From assembly GCF_021018805.1 (NCBI RefSeq), contig NC_086250.1:66537322-66601321 (forward strand): 64,000 bases of DNA, written 5' to 3'. Positions 38,201-43,805 of this stretch are shown in pieces. Each line of letters begins with the position of its first letter. Within the stretch, counting starts at the first letter, position 1. Below the pieces are notes generated by a model. It did no database searches, had not been told where the DNA came from, and worked only from the letters and a program-made list of their open reading frames with translations. The DNA is from Prinia subflava (lineage: Eukaryota > Chordata > Aves > Passeriformes > Cisticolidae). Made by a program: the position numbers and the translations under genes.

Positions 38201-40000
38201 CCAGCTGAATTGCCATGGGATTTAACTGCAACACTACAAGGAGAGGAGTCTTCCAGTGTATTTAAAAGAATGCTGTATTTTGGTGTATAATATCAGAGCT
38301 CATCTACTGGGAAAAGTTTTCACCTTGTATGGCAGGGGCCAGATATTGAGAAGCCAGATTCATATATTGTTATAAACCATCTGAATTCTCATTGGAATTG
38401 TTTTAGGACCAGAAACAGGCACAAACAATACAAGATGAAGAGGGAAGTGAACCATTTGTTGAAATCTGTAGCAGAAAGCTGAGGATAGCGTCATGTTGCT
38501 GGACTTAAATCATTTATCACAAGATTTAAGAAGAAATAATGTACTGCAGAAAAAAAGGAGTTATACCTATGTCCTCCAGGGTACACCAAAAGTGGTTGTG
38601 CAGCAGAAGAAATAAAACTATCAGCTCCTTTATAGTACAGGAGGCAAAAGTGACAGGCTTGAAATATAACAAGGGAGATTCAACAGCAGAAAAATCTTTA
38701 ACAGGAGGGAAAATGAAAAGAACTAAATATATGAGCAAGTATCTGGAGAGCTTCTGGGCTCTTCATCACAAGAGGTGCCTGAAAAAAGCCCAGCAATACA
38801 TCAGCCATGAATGACAGTCATTTCCACTAAGCTATTTGGGCTGGAGGATGAATTATGGGATCACCTGAGGTGCTTCTCAGGTCTGTATTTCTGTAACCAA
38901 AAAAGCACATCCTAAGGATATACAGACATTCTACATCTAAAACCTTGGAAACTAAATCCAAATACCAGGAATGACACATTCTCAAATGATGCTTACAAGC
39001 AGTCAGAAACCTTCCAGTGATCAACACTGCTACAGAAAACATTTATGTACCTCACACTGGAACACAGAGAAATGAAAATAAACCTTTAGAGAAGGAGAGT
39101 CAGAAGTGAGTAAATCTGACATCTGCTGCAATAGAACGGAAAAGATGTTGCCATTGTTCATCCTGTTTGTCAATACAATAATTTATACCCCCTGGTATAA
39201 ATTACTGCTAGCATCTTTTGTGAAGAAAATTGCTAGAGCAAGGAAGTGTGTTGGGAAAGAGCATTCAGACTGGGAAGCTACAAAACAGTGAGGGATGTGT
39301 TTGCAGAGCAGCAGTTCGTTTATATCCCCAGATGCAAAGAAGTGTTTCAACACTAAAAAAAAAAGCAGAACCAAGTGATATGAAGACACTCTAAGCTGTT
39401 AAAAAATAAATGCATAAATAAATAAAATGCAGGAGCTTCATCATAAAAATAACTCAGGCAAATAAGACATTTACCATTCCTCATCCATTCAGCTAATGAA
39501 TTAACTAAATAATGAAGGTAATGAGAATGTGGACACTATGCAAATATAGTTTGACCACTACTGGTCACAATCTTGGCCAATACAGCTATGAATGAACTGG
39601 AGAGCTGCAGAACTGGAGAGCAGGGCAGCTCAAGACAAGCAACCACATCTCTTCAGGGGGTGCTGTCATAGCTGTGCCTTGCCTGTGAGTCAGCATAAAC
39701 GGGTGCCTGTAGCAGACAGTGATTTGCACGGATACACTGCAAAGACAGAAGGCTGGGCTGGAGGGGAAGGACAACTCAGGGAAACTCCAGGGACATCAGT
39801 GACAGATCTAAGAAGCCCCACAAATGTAAACAGCACAAAAAGGCAGTAACAGTCTGTAAAATGAAGAGTCACCACGTACTGCATTCCTTCCCTCTCACGG
39901 GGTCGGGTAGTCCCGAGCACTCCACGGACGGGTTGGGGACTGCCACCCTCCATCTGGAGCCGCTGCTGTCGCACTCCGTGTACTCGAAGTGGAAATCTGT
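2167..40000 (-). CDS. ELAPOR2: ELAPOR family lumenal/transmembrane protein, partial gene (17 internal exons)
   Basis: Spliced minus-strand gene. Joining 17 exons gives 789 uninterrupted codons plus two bases; every junction keeps phase and every intron is GT-AG. The product is the lumenal part of an endosome/lysosome-associated type I membrane protein. In order it shows an N-terminal Cys-rich segment (motifs [20 protein letters not shown]), a beta-rich segment ([20 protein letters not shown]), GCC2/GCC3-like Cys repeats ([54 protein letters not shown]), a second spacer ([22 protein letters not shown]), another Cys repeat ([13 protein letters not shown]) and the start of an MRH region ([23 protein letters not shown]). 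Several N-glycosylation sequons occur. The signal peptide, end of the MRH region, membrane span and tail are outside the window. The family is linked to autophagy/apoptosis regulation (ELAPOR1) and BMP signalling (ELAPOR2). Local wording fits ELAPOR2 better than ELAPOR1 as I remember them, and the long introns fit a macrochromosome; the paralogue call is about three in four. Confidence 0.85.
2269..3343 (-). other. Intron between window exons 16 and 17
   Basis: 1,075 bp bounded by GT and AG on the minus strand. An A-run at about 2402-2418 is the only low-complexity tract. No repeat or RNA gene recognised. Confidence 0.85.
3344..3440 (-). CDS. ELAPOR2: ELAPOR2 window exon 16
   Basis: 97 bp, phase 1 in, phase 2 out; acceptor TTTTAG, donor GTAGGT. 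It encodes [18 protein letters not shown], then [14 protein letters not shown] and two bases of Lys. It is less conserved than its neighbours, but phase, splice sites and the IPDVHFFY motif fit the family. Confidence 0.9.
4205..4650 (-). mobile_element. CR1 LINE 3' fragment
   Basis: On the plus strand the sequence begins GAATGGTTTGGGTTGGAAG and continues with motifs typical of the complement of avian CR1: CCTTAAAGATCA, AGACCAGGTTGCTCAA, GAATTTCTTCCTAAT and TTCTCCAGGCTGAACAA. The element is therefore minus-sense, with its 3' end at the left. Truncated at the 5' side, as most CR1 copies are. An internal A run sits at about 4460. Confidence 0.92.
5060..6180 (+). mobile_element. Ancient CR1/L3-like LINE relic
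   Basis: A highly decayed plus-sense copy. Recognisable landmarks in order: TTGATAAAGAAAGTGATGT (5103), CATGAGATTCTAATTAAAAA (5151), GGAAATTGTCAACAAACG (5250), GAACTTGGTCTACTTAATTT (5771), and a tail with GGCAGTCTTAAAAGTCCAG (6003) and ATCTGGCCTCAGATTC (6148). These follow the order of the 3' ORF2 and 3'UTR of old amniote CR1 copies such as those common in turtles and crocodilians. Frame is lost by many indels. Borders are approximate. Confidence 0.7.
6734..6923 (-). CDS. ELAPOR2: ELAPOR2 window exon 15
   Basis: 190 bp, phase 0 in, phase 1 out; acceptor CCACAG, donor GTACAT. It encodes [53 protein letters not shown] and NSLADRFL. It continues the MRH region with the conserved [11 protein letters not shown] core. 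Confidence 0.93.
6924..8375 (-). other. Intron between window exons 14 and 15
   Basis: 1,452 bp of unique sequence with correct splice borders. Several open frames of about 100 codons overlap here on both strands without any recognisable protein. No repeat recognised. Confidence 0.85.
8376..8549 (-). CDS. ELAPOR2: ELAPOR2 window exon 14 (start of MRH region)
   Basis: 174 bp, phase 0 in and out. Acceptor TTGCAG, donor GTGAGC. It encodes [47 protein letters not shown] and NISLCGNE. Cys pairs followed by a beta-rich stretch ending in SLC mark the beginning of the mannose-6-phosphate-receptor-homology region. Several N-glycosylation sequons are present (NQS, NFS, NLS, NIS). Confidence 0.93.
8550..9428 (-). 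other. Intron between window exons 13 and 14
   Basis: 879 bp of unique sequence. Nothing beyond short open frames seen. Confidence 0.85.
9429..9692 (-). CDS. ELAPOR2: ELAPOR2 window exon 13 (Cys-rich repeat, largest exon)
   Basis: 264 bp, 88 codons, phase 0 in and out. Acceptor TTCCAG, donor GTACTG. It encodes [69 protein letters not shown] and [14 protein letters not shown]. It is a complete Cys-rich GCC2/GCC3-like unit, markedly GC-rich against its introns. GC-rich coding sequence here also creates long open frames on the opposite strand, which are shadows. Confidence 0.94.
9693..10695 (-). other. Intron between window exons 12 and 13, mostly an LTR
   Basis: 1,003 bp, of which about 611 bp is a solo-LTR-like insertion in antisense orientation to the gene. 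About 220 bp on the right-coordinate flank and 170 bp on the other are unique. Confidence 0.8.
9916..10526 (+). mobile_element. Solo LTR of an ERVL-like endogenous retrovirus
   Basis: The block starts TGTTA and ends AAGACA, the TGT...ACA form of class III (ERVL) LTRs. Internally it has a TATA-like GATAAAAAC near 10079, a CAGCCTGTTTGCCACTGGAT stretch, and an AGTAAA signal near 10375 followed by a downstream tail. The text matches a common avian/passerine LTR family as I remember it. Flanking five-base sequences (CCAGT left, CCATG right) agree only in part, so target duplication is not demonstrated. No retroviral coding sequence flanks it. A 145-codon open frame inside is incidental. Confidence 0.7.
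10696..10833 (-). CDS. ELAPOR2: ELAPOR2 window exon 12
   Basis: 138 bp, phase 0 in and out. Acceptor TTGTAG, donor GTAAGT. It encodes [37 protein letters not shown] and QRINEGQD. One NAS sequon is visible. It is the end of the second beta-rich spacer. Confidence 0.9.
10834..11607 (-). other. Intron between window exons 11 and 12
   Basis: 774 bp of unique sequence; nothing recognised. Confidence 0.85.
11608..11710 (-). CDS. ELAPOR2: ELAPOR2 window exon 11
   Basis: 103 bp, phase 2 in, phase 0 out; acceptor AAACAG, donor GTAAGT. It encodes [18 protein letters not shown], then [16 protein letters not shown]. The paired Cys in ICSADC and the strand-like FVFET motif are conserved family features. 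Confidence 0.9.
11711..12620 (-). other. Intron between window exons 10 and 11
   Basis: 910 bp of unique sequence; nothing recognised. Confidence 0.85.
12621..12711 (-). CDS. ELAPOR2: ELAPOR2 window exon 10
   Basis: 91 bp, phase 1 in, phase 2 out; acceptor GTGAAG, donor GTAAGG. It encodes [19 protein letters not shown], then [11 protein letters not shown] and two bases of Lys. It opens the second beta-rich spacer. I remember LHIPGF in the mammalian protein where LYISGF is read here; unverified. Confidence 0.88.
12712..13653 (-). other. Intron between window exons 9 and 10
   Basis: 942 bp of unique AT-rich sequence; nothing recognised. Confidence 0.85.
13654..13782 (-). CDS. ELAPOR2: ELAPOR2 window exon 9
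   Basis: 129 bp, phase 1 in and out (symmetric). Acceptor CCTTAG, donor GTGAGC. It encodes [35 protein letters not shown] and SKCDGMN. The [14 protein letters not shown] stretch is strongly diagnostic of the ELAPOR family. Confidence 0.93.
13783..14519 (-). other. Intron between window exons 8 and 9
   Basis: 737 bp of unique sequence; nothing recognised. Confidence 0.85.
14520..14700 (-). CDS. ELAPOR2: ELAPOR2 window exon 8 (Cys-rich repeat)
   Basis: 181 bp, phase 0 in, phase 1 out; acceptor TTCCAG, donor GTAGGA. It encodes [36 protein letters not shown], and [16 protein letters not shown]. It is a second GCC2/GCC3-like repeat with an NAS sequon. The donor was set one base right of an alternative because only this choice rebuilds GAG at the next junction. 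Confidence 0.92.
14701..17956 (-). other. Intron between window exons 7 and 8
   Basis: 3,256 bp. A short AT-rich tandem repeat lies at 14949-15012. The remainder is unique, with a slightly more GC-rich centre (about 15750-16300) that carries overlapping open frames of up to about 120 codons and no recognisable product. Confidence 0.85.
14949..15012. repeat. Short AT-rich tandem repeat
   Basis: Three imperfect copies of a 20-24 bp unit built on TTTAATTAGTA followed by AATTTCCT or a variant with an extra four bases (CATTTAATTCCT). Confidence 0.85.
17957..18045 (-). CDS. ELAPOR2: ELAPOR2 window exon 7
   Basis: 89 bp, phase 1 in, phase 0 out; acceptor TTTTAG, donor GTAAGT. It encodes [19 protein letters not shown], then [11 protein letters not shown]. 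It finishes the Cys repeat begun in the exon to its right and starts the next module. Confidence 0.9.
18046..19294 (-). other. Intron between window exons 6 and 7
   Basis: 1,249 bp containing one plus-sense CR1 tail; otherwise unique sequence. Confidence 0.85.
18283..18498 (+). mobile_element. CR1 LINE 3' fragment
   Basis: Plus-sense tail with the typical order AAGTTTTTTACTCTGAGG, TGAGACACTGGAACAGCTC, CAAGGCTGGTTGGATGGGGC, GATGATCTTTAAGGTCC and the terminal ATTCTATGATTC. Antisense to the host gene and truncated at its 5' side. Confidence 0.93.
19295..19447 (-). CDS. ELAPOR2: ELAPOR2 window exon 6 (Cys-rich repeat)
   Basis: 153 bp, phase 1 in and out (symmetric, frame-preserving if skipped). 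Acceptor TTACAG; the donor GTACAC is weak. It encodes [36 protein letters not shown] and [10 protein letters not shown]. This is a clear GCC2/GCC3-type Cys repeat (CxxCxxxTYSxxGxxxCxxC), a fold shared with TNFR/EGF-like receptor ectodomains. Confidence 0.93.
19448..20086 (-). other. Intron between window exons 5 and 6
   Basis: 639 bp of unique sequence; nothing recognised. Confidence 0.85.
20087..20192 (-). CDS. ELAPOR2: ELAPOR2 window exon 5
   Basis: 106 bp, phase 0 in, phase 1 out; acceptor TTTCAG, donor GTAAGT. It encodes [16 protein letters not shown], then [19 protein letters not shown]. It closes the first beta-rich lumenal segment and carries an NIT glycosylation sequon. The last base starts the Gly codon of the next exon. 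Confidence 0.9.
20193..22528 (-). other. Intron between window exons 4 and 5
   Basis: 2,336 bp. It contains a 348-codon open frame on the plus strand (21323-22369, listed separately) and an A-rich low-complexity patch at about 22475-22505. No known repeat recognised. Confidence 0.8.
21323..22369 (+). other. 348-codon open frame of unknown status, antisense in an intron
   Basis: It is the longest non-repeat open frame in the window, starting with ATG and ending TAG. The predicted product is rich in Ser, Pro, Thr, His and Leu, begins [14 protein letters not shown] and contains no domain, signal peptide or membrane segment I recognise. No upstream promoter or splice context is visible, and the host intron is only 2.3 kb. 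The region is moderately GC-rich and stop-poor, so chance openness is the simplest reading. A decayed retrocopy or an unclassified repeat would be alternatives. Confidence 0.12.
22529..22615 (-). CDS. ELAPOR2: ELAPOR2 window exon 4
   Basis: 87 bp, phase 0 in and out, so skipping it would keep the frame. Acceptor GACAG, donor GTAAGT. It encodes 29 residues: [19 protein letters not shown], then [10 protein letters not shown]. Too short to stand out alone; the call rests on phase, splice sites and family wording. Confidence 0.9.
22616..25157 (-). other. Intron between window exons 3 and 4
   Basis: 2,542 bp of unique sequence. Nothing coding on the minus strand joins in phase between the two exons. 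No repeat recognised. Confidence 0.85.
25158..25305 (-). CDS. ELAPOR2: ELAPOR2 window exon 3
   Basis: 148 bp, phase 2 in, phase 0 out; acceptor ATCAG, donor GTAAGG. It encodes [29 protein letters not shown] and [16 protein letters not shown]. The split codon makes an N ahead of SS, giving an N-glycosylation sequon. The wording of this exon is one of the best arguments for the ELAPOR2 rather than the ELAPOR1 paralogue. Confidence 0.92.
25306..25984 (-). other. Intron between window exons 2 and 3
   Basis: 679 bp; an AT-rich patch at about 25433-25560, otherwise unique. Confidence 0.85.
25985..26180 (-). CDS. ELAPOR2: ELAPOR2 window exon 2
   Basis: 196 bp, phase 1 in, phase 2 out; acceptor CCCCAG, donor GTAAGA. 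It encodes [19 protein letters not shown], then [19 protein letters not shown], ending in DSCN. This is the first compact Cys-rich module followed by the conserved FDEWDELP stretch typical of the family. The T at the junction is built from the last base of the upstream exon. Confidence 0.9.
30600..31075 (+). mobile_element. Ancient CR1/L3-like LINE 3' relic
   Basis: Plus-sense decayed tail. Landmarks: TTAACCTATTTAGTTTACCA (30664), AAGAAGATTAAGAGTCAACT (30686), ACTGGAAATAACGCACAG (30820), TTTTTGGAACAATCTGTC (30862), CATAACTGGATACCA (30921) and GAGGTCAGCCTAGCAAATCT (31014). These match in order the last part of old amniote CR1 copies. It is more diverged than the tails with an intact ATTCTATG end. 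Confidence 0.75.
34183..34380 (-). mobile_element. CR1 LINE 3' fragment
   Basis: On the plus strand CACAGAATCATTAATGCTGG, AAAAGACCTCTCAAAGCATC, CATGTCCCCAAGTGCCACAT and GGGATGGTGATTCCCCCACC mark the complement of a CR1 subfamily tail. The element is minus-sense, its 3' end at the left. It lies about 320 bp from the GGGAA array. Confidence 0.9.
34701..35120. repeat. Perfect (GGGAA)84 pentanucleotide array
   Basis: 420 bp with 84 consecutive copies and no interruption, preceded by a short G run (34697 onward). The purine strand is plus, so the template strand of the host gene is G-rich and the pre-mRNA would carry (UUCCC)n. All frames through it are open because no frame of the unit makes a stop, which explains the 160-245-codon frames here; none is a gene. 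True length could differ, as assemblers often misjudge such arrays. Confidence 0.98.
38630..38905 (+). mobile_element. Ancient CR1-like LINE tail
   Basis: Plus-sense relic: TTGAAATATAACAAGGGAGA (38660), AAGAGGTGCCTGAAAAAAG (38770), GCTGGAGGATGAATTATGGG (38839) and ATCACCTGAGGTGCTTCTC (38860), then GTCTGTATTTCTGTA. The order resembles an old CR1 3' end finishing in CTGTATTTCTATG. The 5' border is uncertain. Confidence 0.55.
39880..40000 (-). CDS. ELAPOR2: ELAPOR2 window exon 1 (most upstream seen)
   Basis: 121 bp, phase 0 in, phase 1 out. The acceptor ends TTGCAG and the donor is a strong GTACGT. It encodes 40 residues starting [10 protein letters not shown], with [11 protein letters not shown] and [13 protein letters not shown], the start of the mature lumenal domain. 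No initiator Met or signal peptide is present, so a 5' exon ending on a codon boundary must lie upstream. The exon is more GC-rich than its flanks. Confidence 0.9.
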
Positions 40001-41332
40001 CTGCAAGCAATTACAAAGAGTTTCAGTTTCATCATAACATTTGCATATTAAGCTCATTAATCAAGGCTGGGATTAGCAAGCTCAGTTGTAATTAAACCAG
40101 AGAGGAAGTGGCTGGCGTGAAACACACTGTGCAGCTTTGATGATTGCCGTGTGTCATCACAGAGCAAGCACAGCTCTCATCAGATGCCACACAGCACAAG
40201 AGCTAGGGCAGAAGGTGGGATTTGCAAAAGCACTTGATAGACAGCATGCAGATTTCACTAGAATTTTTTTCCCAGTCTCTAAGAGCAGGATTGACTGAAA
40301 ATTTCTGTCCATCACAGTATCTGATCTACAGCAGCCAACGAGGCTTCCTCTCTGATCAATGGAGAAAGCCATACTCAGAGCACAAGACATCCCATGATAG
40401 GCTGGATGTGTAAAATGGATGGACAGATTCCTTCTGCAAGAGCTTTTCCCTCTTTGTCAGTCTCAGAGGAATCCCAGGCAAATTAGGTCAGAAAAAGCTG
40501 GTGCTGGGATACCTCTGAAAATGTCATCCAAGGTCAGCTCTGAGGAGTACCTCAAGGCAGAATGATGGTGTGAGGGGAGATCAGTCCCATGGTCTCTGTG
40601 GCTGAGATAAGCCCTGGGCAGACCCAGTGAAAAAGACTAAGAAACTTCCCAGCATTAGCTAGCAAAGAATATTAGCTATTTGTCATATTAATAGTATTGA
40701 TTCAGATCCCACATAAAATCTAGACTCACATTTAATTACATTTTTAGTTTTGTGTTTATAGCTCTGTTTTCAAATTCATAGCCCAGAAGTTAATGATTAA
40801 AACAAACCTCAGCAATGTCTAATTTTTCAACCAGTTTGGGTGGAGCTGGCAGAAATAGTGAATAACCTCCAGAGGGAACAGATCCATGTTCAAATGACAT
40901 GCTTCGGCAAGCTCCATAAGATGGTTTCATACAGGCAAACCCACCTCCAGCTCAGTCTGCAGTTAATCAAGGTAAAACATTGGTCATGTGCTATTTTAGA
41001 CACCTGTTGCAGAGGGGAGAAGGAAATAACACGTCCTAGAAACACTTCTTTCTCCCCACTGGCTGCAGGTTGGTCCATGCTGGTTCTGATATAAATTAGT
41101 TAATTCCTGTAAATATTCAGCTGACTGACATGGAGAAGACTTGCAATTCTCCTCATTTAGTCGCAGAAAAACAAACAATACTGAGTTTAATACTTCTACT
41201 GTTACCATAGCTCTCCAGAGATATTCAGATGTTAATAAAGTTCTACCTAAACATCATTAAAGCCTTTGCTATTTTGCATCCAGGTGCAAATAATAATCTG
41301 ATTTCTCTGGAATTAGTATTTTCATGGCTGAA
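40001..41332 (-). other. 5' intron, proximal part
   Basis: Unique sequence directly upstream of the first visible exon. No further exon, promoter or CpG island seen. Confidence 0.75.
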
Positions 41333-41870
41333 TGTTGGAACCCTAGAAGCTGAGAATTTTAGGCTTTGTGTGCTGACATACACCAACCCTCAAGAGAGCA
41401 CTACCTTTGACCTGAGGCCATGGAACAGGCTTCCAAAATTGAGTTATAGCACTGGGATTATGGGTGTGTAGTTTGAATAGAATTGTGTGATATCCCAGAG
41501 TGGAAAACTTAAAAGATTTTAGTATATAGTAATACATATATAAAGCAAGATGGAGGATTTAGGGCATAGTTTAAGTTCTTCTTTCACCTTCTTCTTCATG
41601 GGTTTGGGTGGTAGCTTGTAATTGGGTGAAAAGGTCTGCAGACCACAAGTGATTAGTTATTGGGTTAAAAGTTAAAAAAAAGTAGGTGTCATCTCATAAT
41701 TGGTCCATTTATGCTTAAAAGACCTTGGAAAGAGTTAGAGACACAGCCATTTTTCACTTTGTTAGTTAGAACTCACAGCTTATGAGACTCTACTGTAGAT
41801 AAGAATTAATAAACATCTGAGTCCAAACATGAAAACTGTGTCTCCCAAACATGTAATCCCAGCTCTAACA
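41333..41870 (+). mobile_element. Probable solo LTR of an endogenous retrovirus
   Basis: About 538 bp starting TGTTGGAACC and ending CTAACA. It has a TATATAAAG box near 41538, an AATAAA signal at 41808-41813 and a short tail after it, the layout of U3-R-U5. The text (for example GATGGAGGATTTAGGGC and AGACCTTGGAAAGAGTTAG) resembles a passerine LTR family as I remember it. I see no matching target-site duplication, and no retroviral genes flank it, so borders are approximate. Confidence 0.55.
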
Positions 41871-43022
41871 GAAGGAATGAAGATAAAAAACCAAGAGCTG
41901 AATAATTATCTTTGTAGCTCAATCAATGGTTTAGAAACTTAACTCGCAGCACAGTGGAAAGGAAAACTATTTGTCTCAAAAATCCAAACCCAGATCAACC
42001 CATGAAATATGATATAACACACTGCCAACTCTACAAATACACTCAATTATAATATGTATTTTCTCCCTTTCATCTCATTATGCAATCTTTCAGGAATACT
42101 TTTAAAAAATGGTCCTAAATCATCTCAGTATGAAATCTGCCTATAAGGCAACCAGAATACACAAATGTAATAGATTCATCTCCTAGTTCATATGACATAA
42201 GAAAAAAAAATTATCTATTAAATTAAATATACAAGATTGGAGTGAAGCAAAGAAAAGGATATTGAAGTGCTCTGACTCTTACTTACTTTCAGATCCATTT
42301 TCTATTTAAAATCAGATTAAAATATAAAAATACAGTCTGGTGTCAAAAATCCAGGTTGCTGTCATAGCCACCCTCTCAAAGCATACTTCAGTGACACTGA
42401 GCCAGCAATGCAAACCCTCTGCAGCCAAAGCAGGTCCCAAAAGTGGAGCAGCTTGTGGGACACATCATGCAGTGCAGAAACATCCCCTCCAATGGCTGGA
42501 TAACTATCAGCTATCAACAGGGATTCAAAACTCAGGACACTAACAAAAACTATAAAAAATAAAAGGTTTCTGCTCTCCTTCCATGTTCAGGCAGATGAGT
42601 CAAGTTTCCACCCCTCCACAGAAACCTCTCAGCTTTAACCAGCCAGGTGAGGTTTGTGGAGAGATGGACCCAACACAAGCCATTCCCTCTGATCACCCCA
42701 TCCCTGTGTGCAGCTGTGTCCACAGAGGAGCCACAAGACTCAGAAAGTTTGTACAGCAGAACAGGAGTTCTGTGTGGTCTCTTTCCATTTCTTTCCCCTG
42801 TACTGTGTGCAGTCCCCTTGTGGAAGAGTGGTTGGGGTGGGGTTTTTTGTTTATTTTCTATCTGGCTTTCAGCTCAGCTTTATGTCTGAAAACACCTCTG
42901 TGGACATGGCCGTTTATCTGATTAGTGACTGTATTGAGGACTCTTCAAATTAACTTTTGCCTTTGGTTGCACGCACATGCATAGCTCCAAAAATCTCTGC
43001 CAGCTACCAGTGCTACTCTCTT
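41871..43022 (-). other. 5' intron, unique stretch
   Basis: AT-rich unique sequence at left, a more GC-rich part near 42340-42900 with open frames up to 112 codons and no recognisable product. Confidence 0.7.
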
Positions 43023-43098
43023 AGAATCAGAGAAATACAGAATCACAGAATGGTCTAGGTTGGAACATTAAAGATTGTCCAGTTCCAACCTTCCTGCA
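43023..43098 (-). mobile_element. CR1 LINE tail (minus-sense)
   Basis: Plus strand reads AATCACAGAATGGTCTAGG then TTGGAACATTAAAGATTGTC and CAGTTCCAACC, the complement of the last ~75 bases of CR1. It faces away from the plus-sense tail 32 bp to its right. Confidence 0.85.
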
Positions 43099-43130
43099 AA
43101 GAATCTGCAAAAAAAAAACTGTAGATACCT

Positions 43131-43278
43131 CATCCATGGAAGGGTTTGAGGCCAGGTTGGATGGGGCTTTGAGCAACCTTGGATAGTGGAAGATGTCCCT
43201 GCCCATGACACAGGAGTTGGCATGAGATCTTCAAATTCCCCTCCCAACACAAACCATTCTGTGATTCAATGATTCTAC
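43131..43278 (+). mobile_element. CR1 LINE tail (plus-sense)
   Basis: Reads CATCCATGGAAGGGTTTGAG, GCCAGGTTGGATGGGGCTTT, GGAAGATGTCCCTGCCCATG and ends ACCATTCTGTGATTC plus AATGATTCTAC, a clear sense-strand CR1 3' end. Confidence 0.93.
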
Positions 43279-43740
43279 GAAGCAAACACTGGGGGCCCAG
43301 CTGTACCCATCTTTTATACCCAGAATATATTTGTGCAGCACCACAGGCACGGCAGCAGCTCACACCTTCAGCCTTAAATTAACCAGCATGGCTGGTTAAT
43401 GGTGGGTGAGTGTAACTGCAGGGAGCCGTGGTTCAGCTCCATCATCTAGCACCTCACACTGCTTTAGCAGCCCCGGCGATGTCCTCAGCCCCCAGCACAG
43501 CTCAGGGCCACCCCGAGGAGCTGGAAGCACACCTTGGCTGCAGCCCCCACGCCTTCCATCACACACAGTGTCTGCAGGAGTGTTTACTGCAAGGGGCCCA
43601 TTAATGCTGCTGACCCGGCTCAGCACTTCTAATCTGCCTAATTTGAACTTCCAAATATAGAAGGCTGACCATGGAGCACCACGGGACACTTACAACACCT
43701 TTGTTTCTCATGGAAAGATGCCATGATGTTGGGATTTCCT
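43279..43740 (-). other. 5' intron, mildly GC-rich stretch
   Basis: Some CpG between about 43400 and 43560, but not enough for an island, and no exon with a signal peptide can be read in it. Confidence 0.6.
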
Positions 43741-43805
43741 CACAGAATCATAGAATGGCTTATACTGAAAGGAACACTAAAGATTGTCTACTTTCAGCCC
43801 CATGA
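43741..43805 (-). mobile_element. CR1 LINE tail, short
   Basis: Plus strand reads CACAGAATCATAGAATGGCT, then GGAACACTAAAGATTGTC, the complement of a CR1 3' terminus; minus-sense, severely truncated. Confidence 0.8.

Larger units (their letters stand above)
26181..39879 (-). other. Large intron between window exons 1 and 2
   Basis: 13,699 bp. Contents: a 21-base T run at 26238-26258, an ancient CR1 relic (about 30600-31075), a 19-base A run at 31816-31834, a younger CR1 piece (34183-34380), a perfect (GGGAA)84 array (34701-35120) and another old CR1 tail (about 38630-38905). The remainder is unique sequence without a supported gene. Phase joins directly across it, so no coding exon is missing here. 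Confidence 0.85.

Noticed and set aside
43400..43560. GC-rich stretch considered as promoter or first exon
   Set aside because: It has few CpG and no readable signal peptide, and is wedged between CR1 tails.
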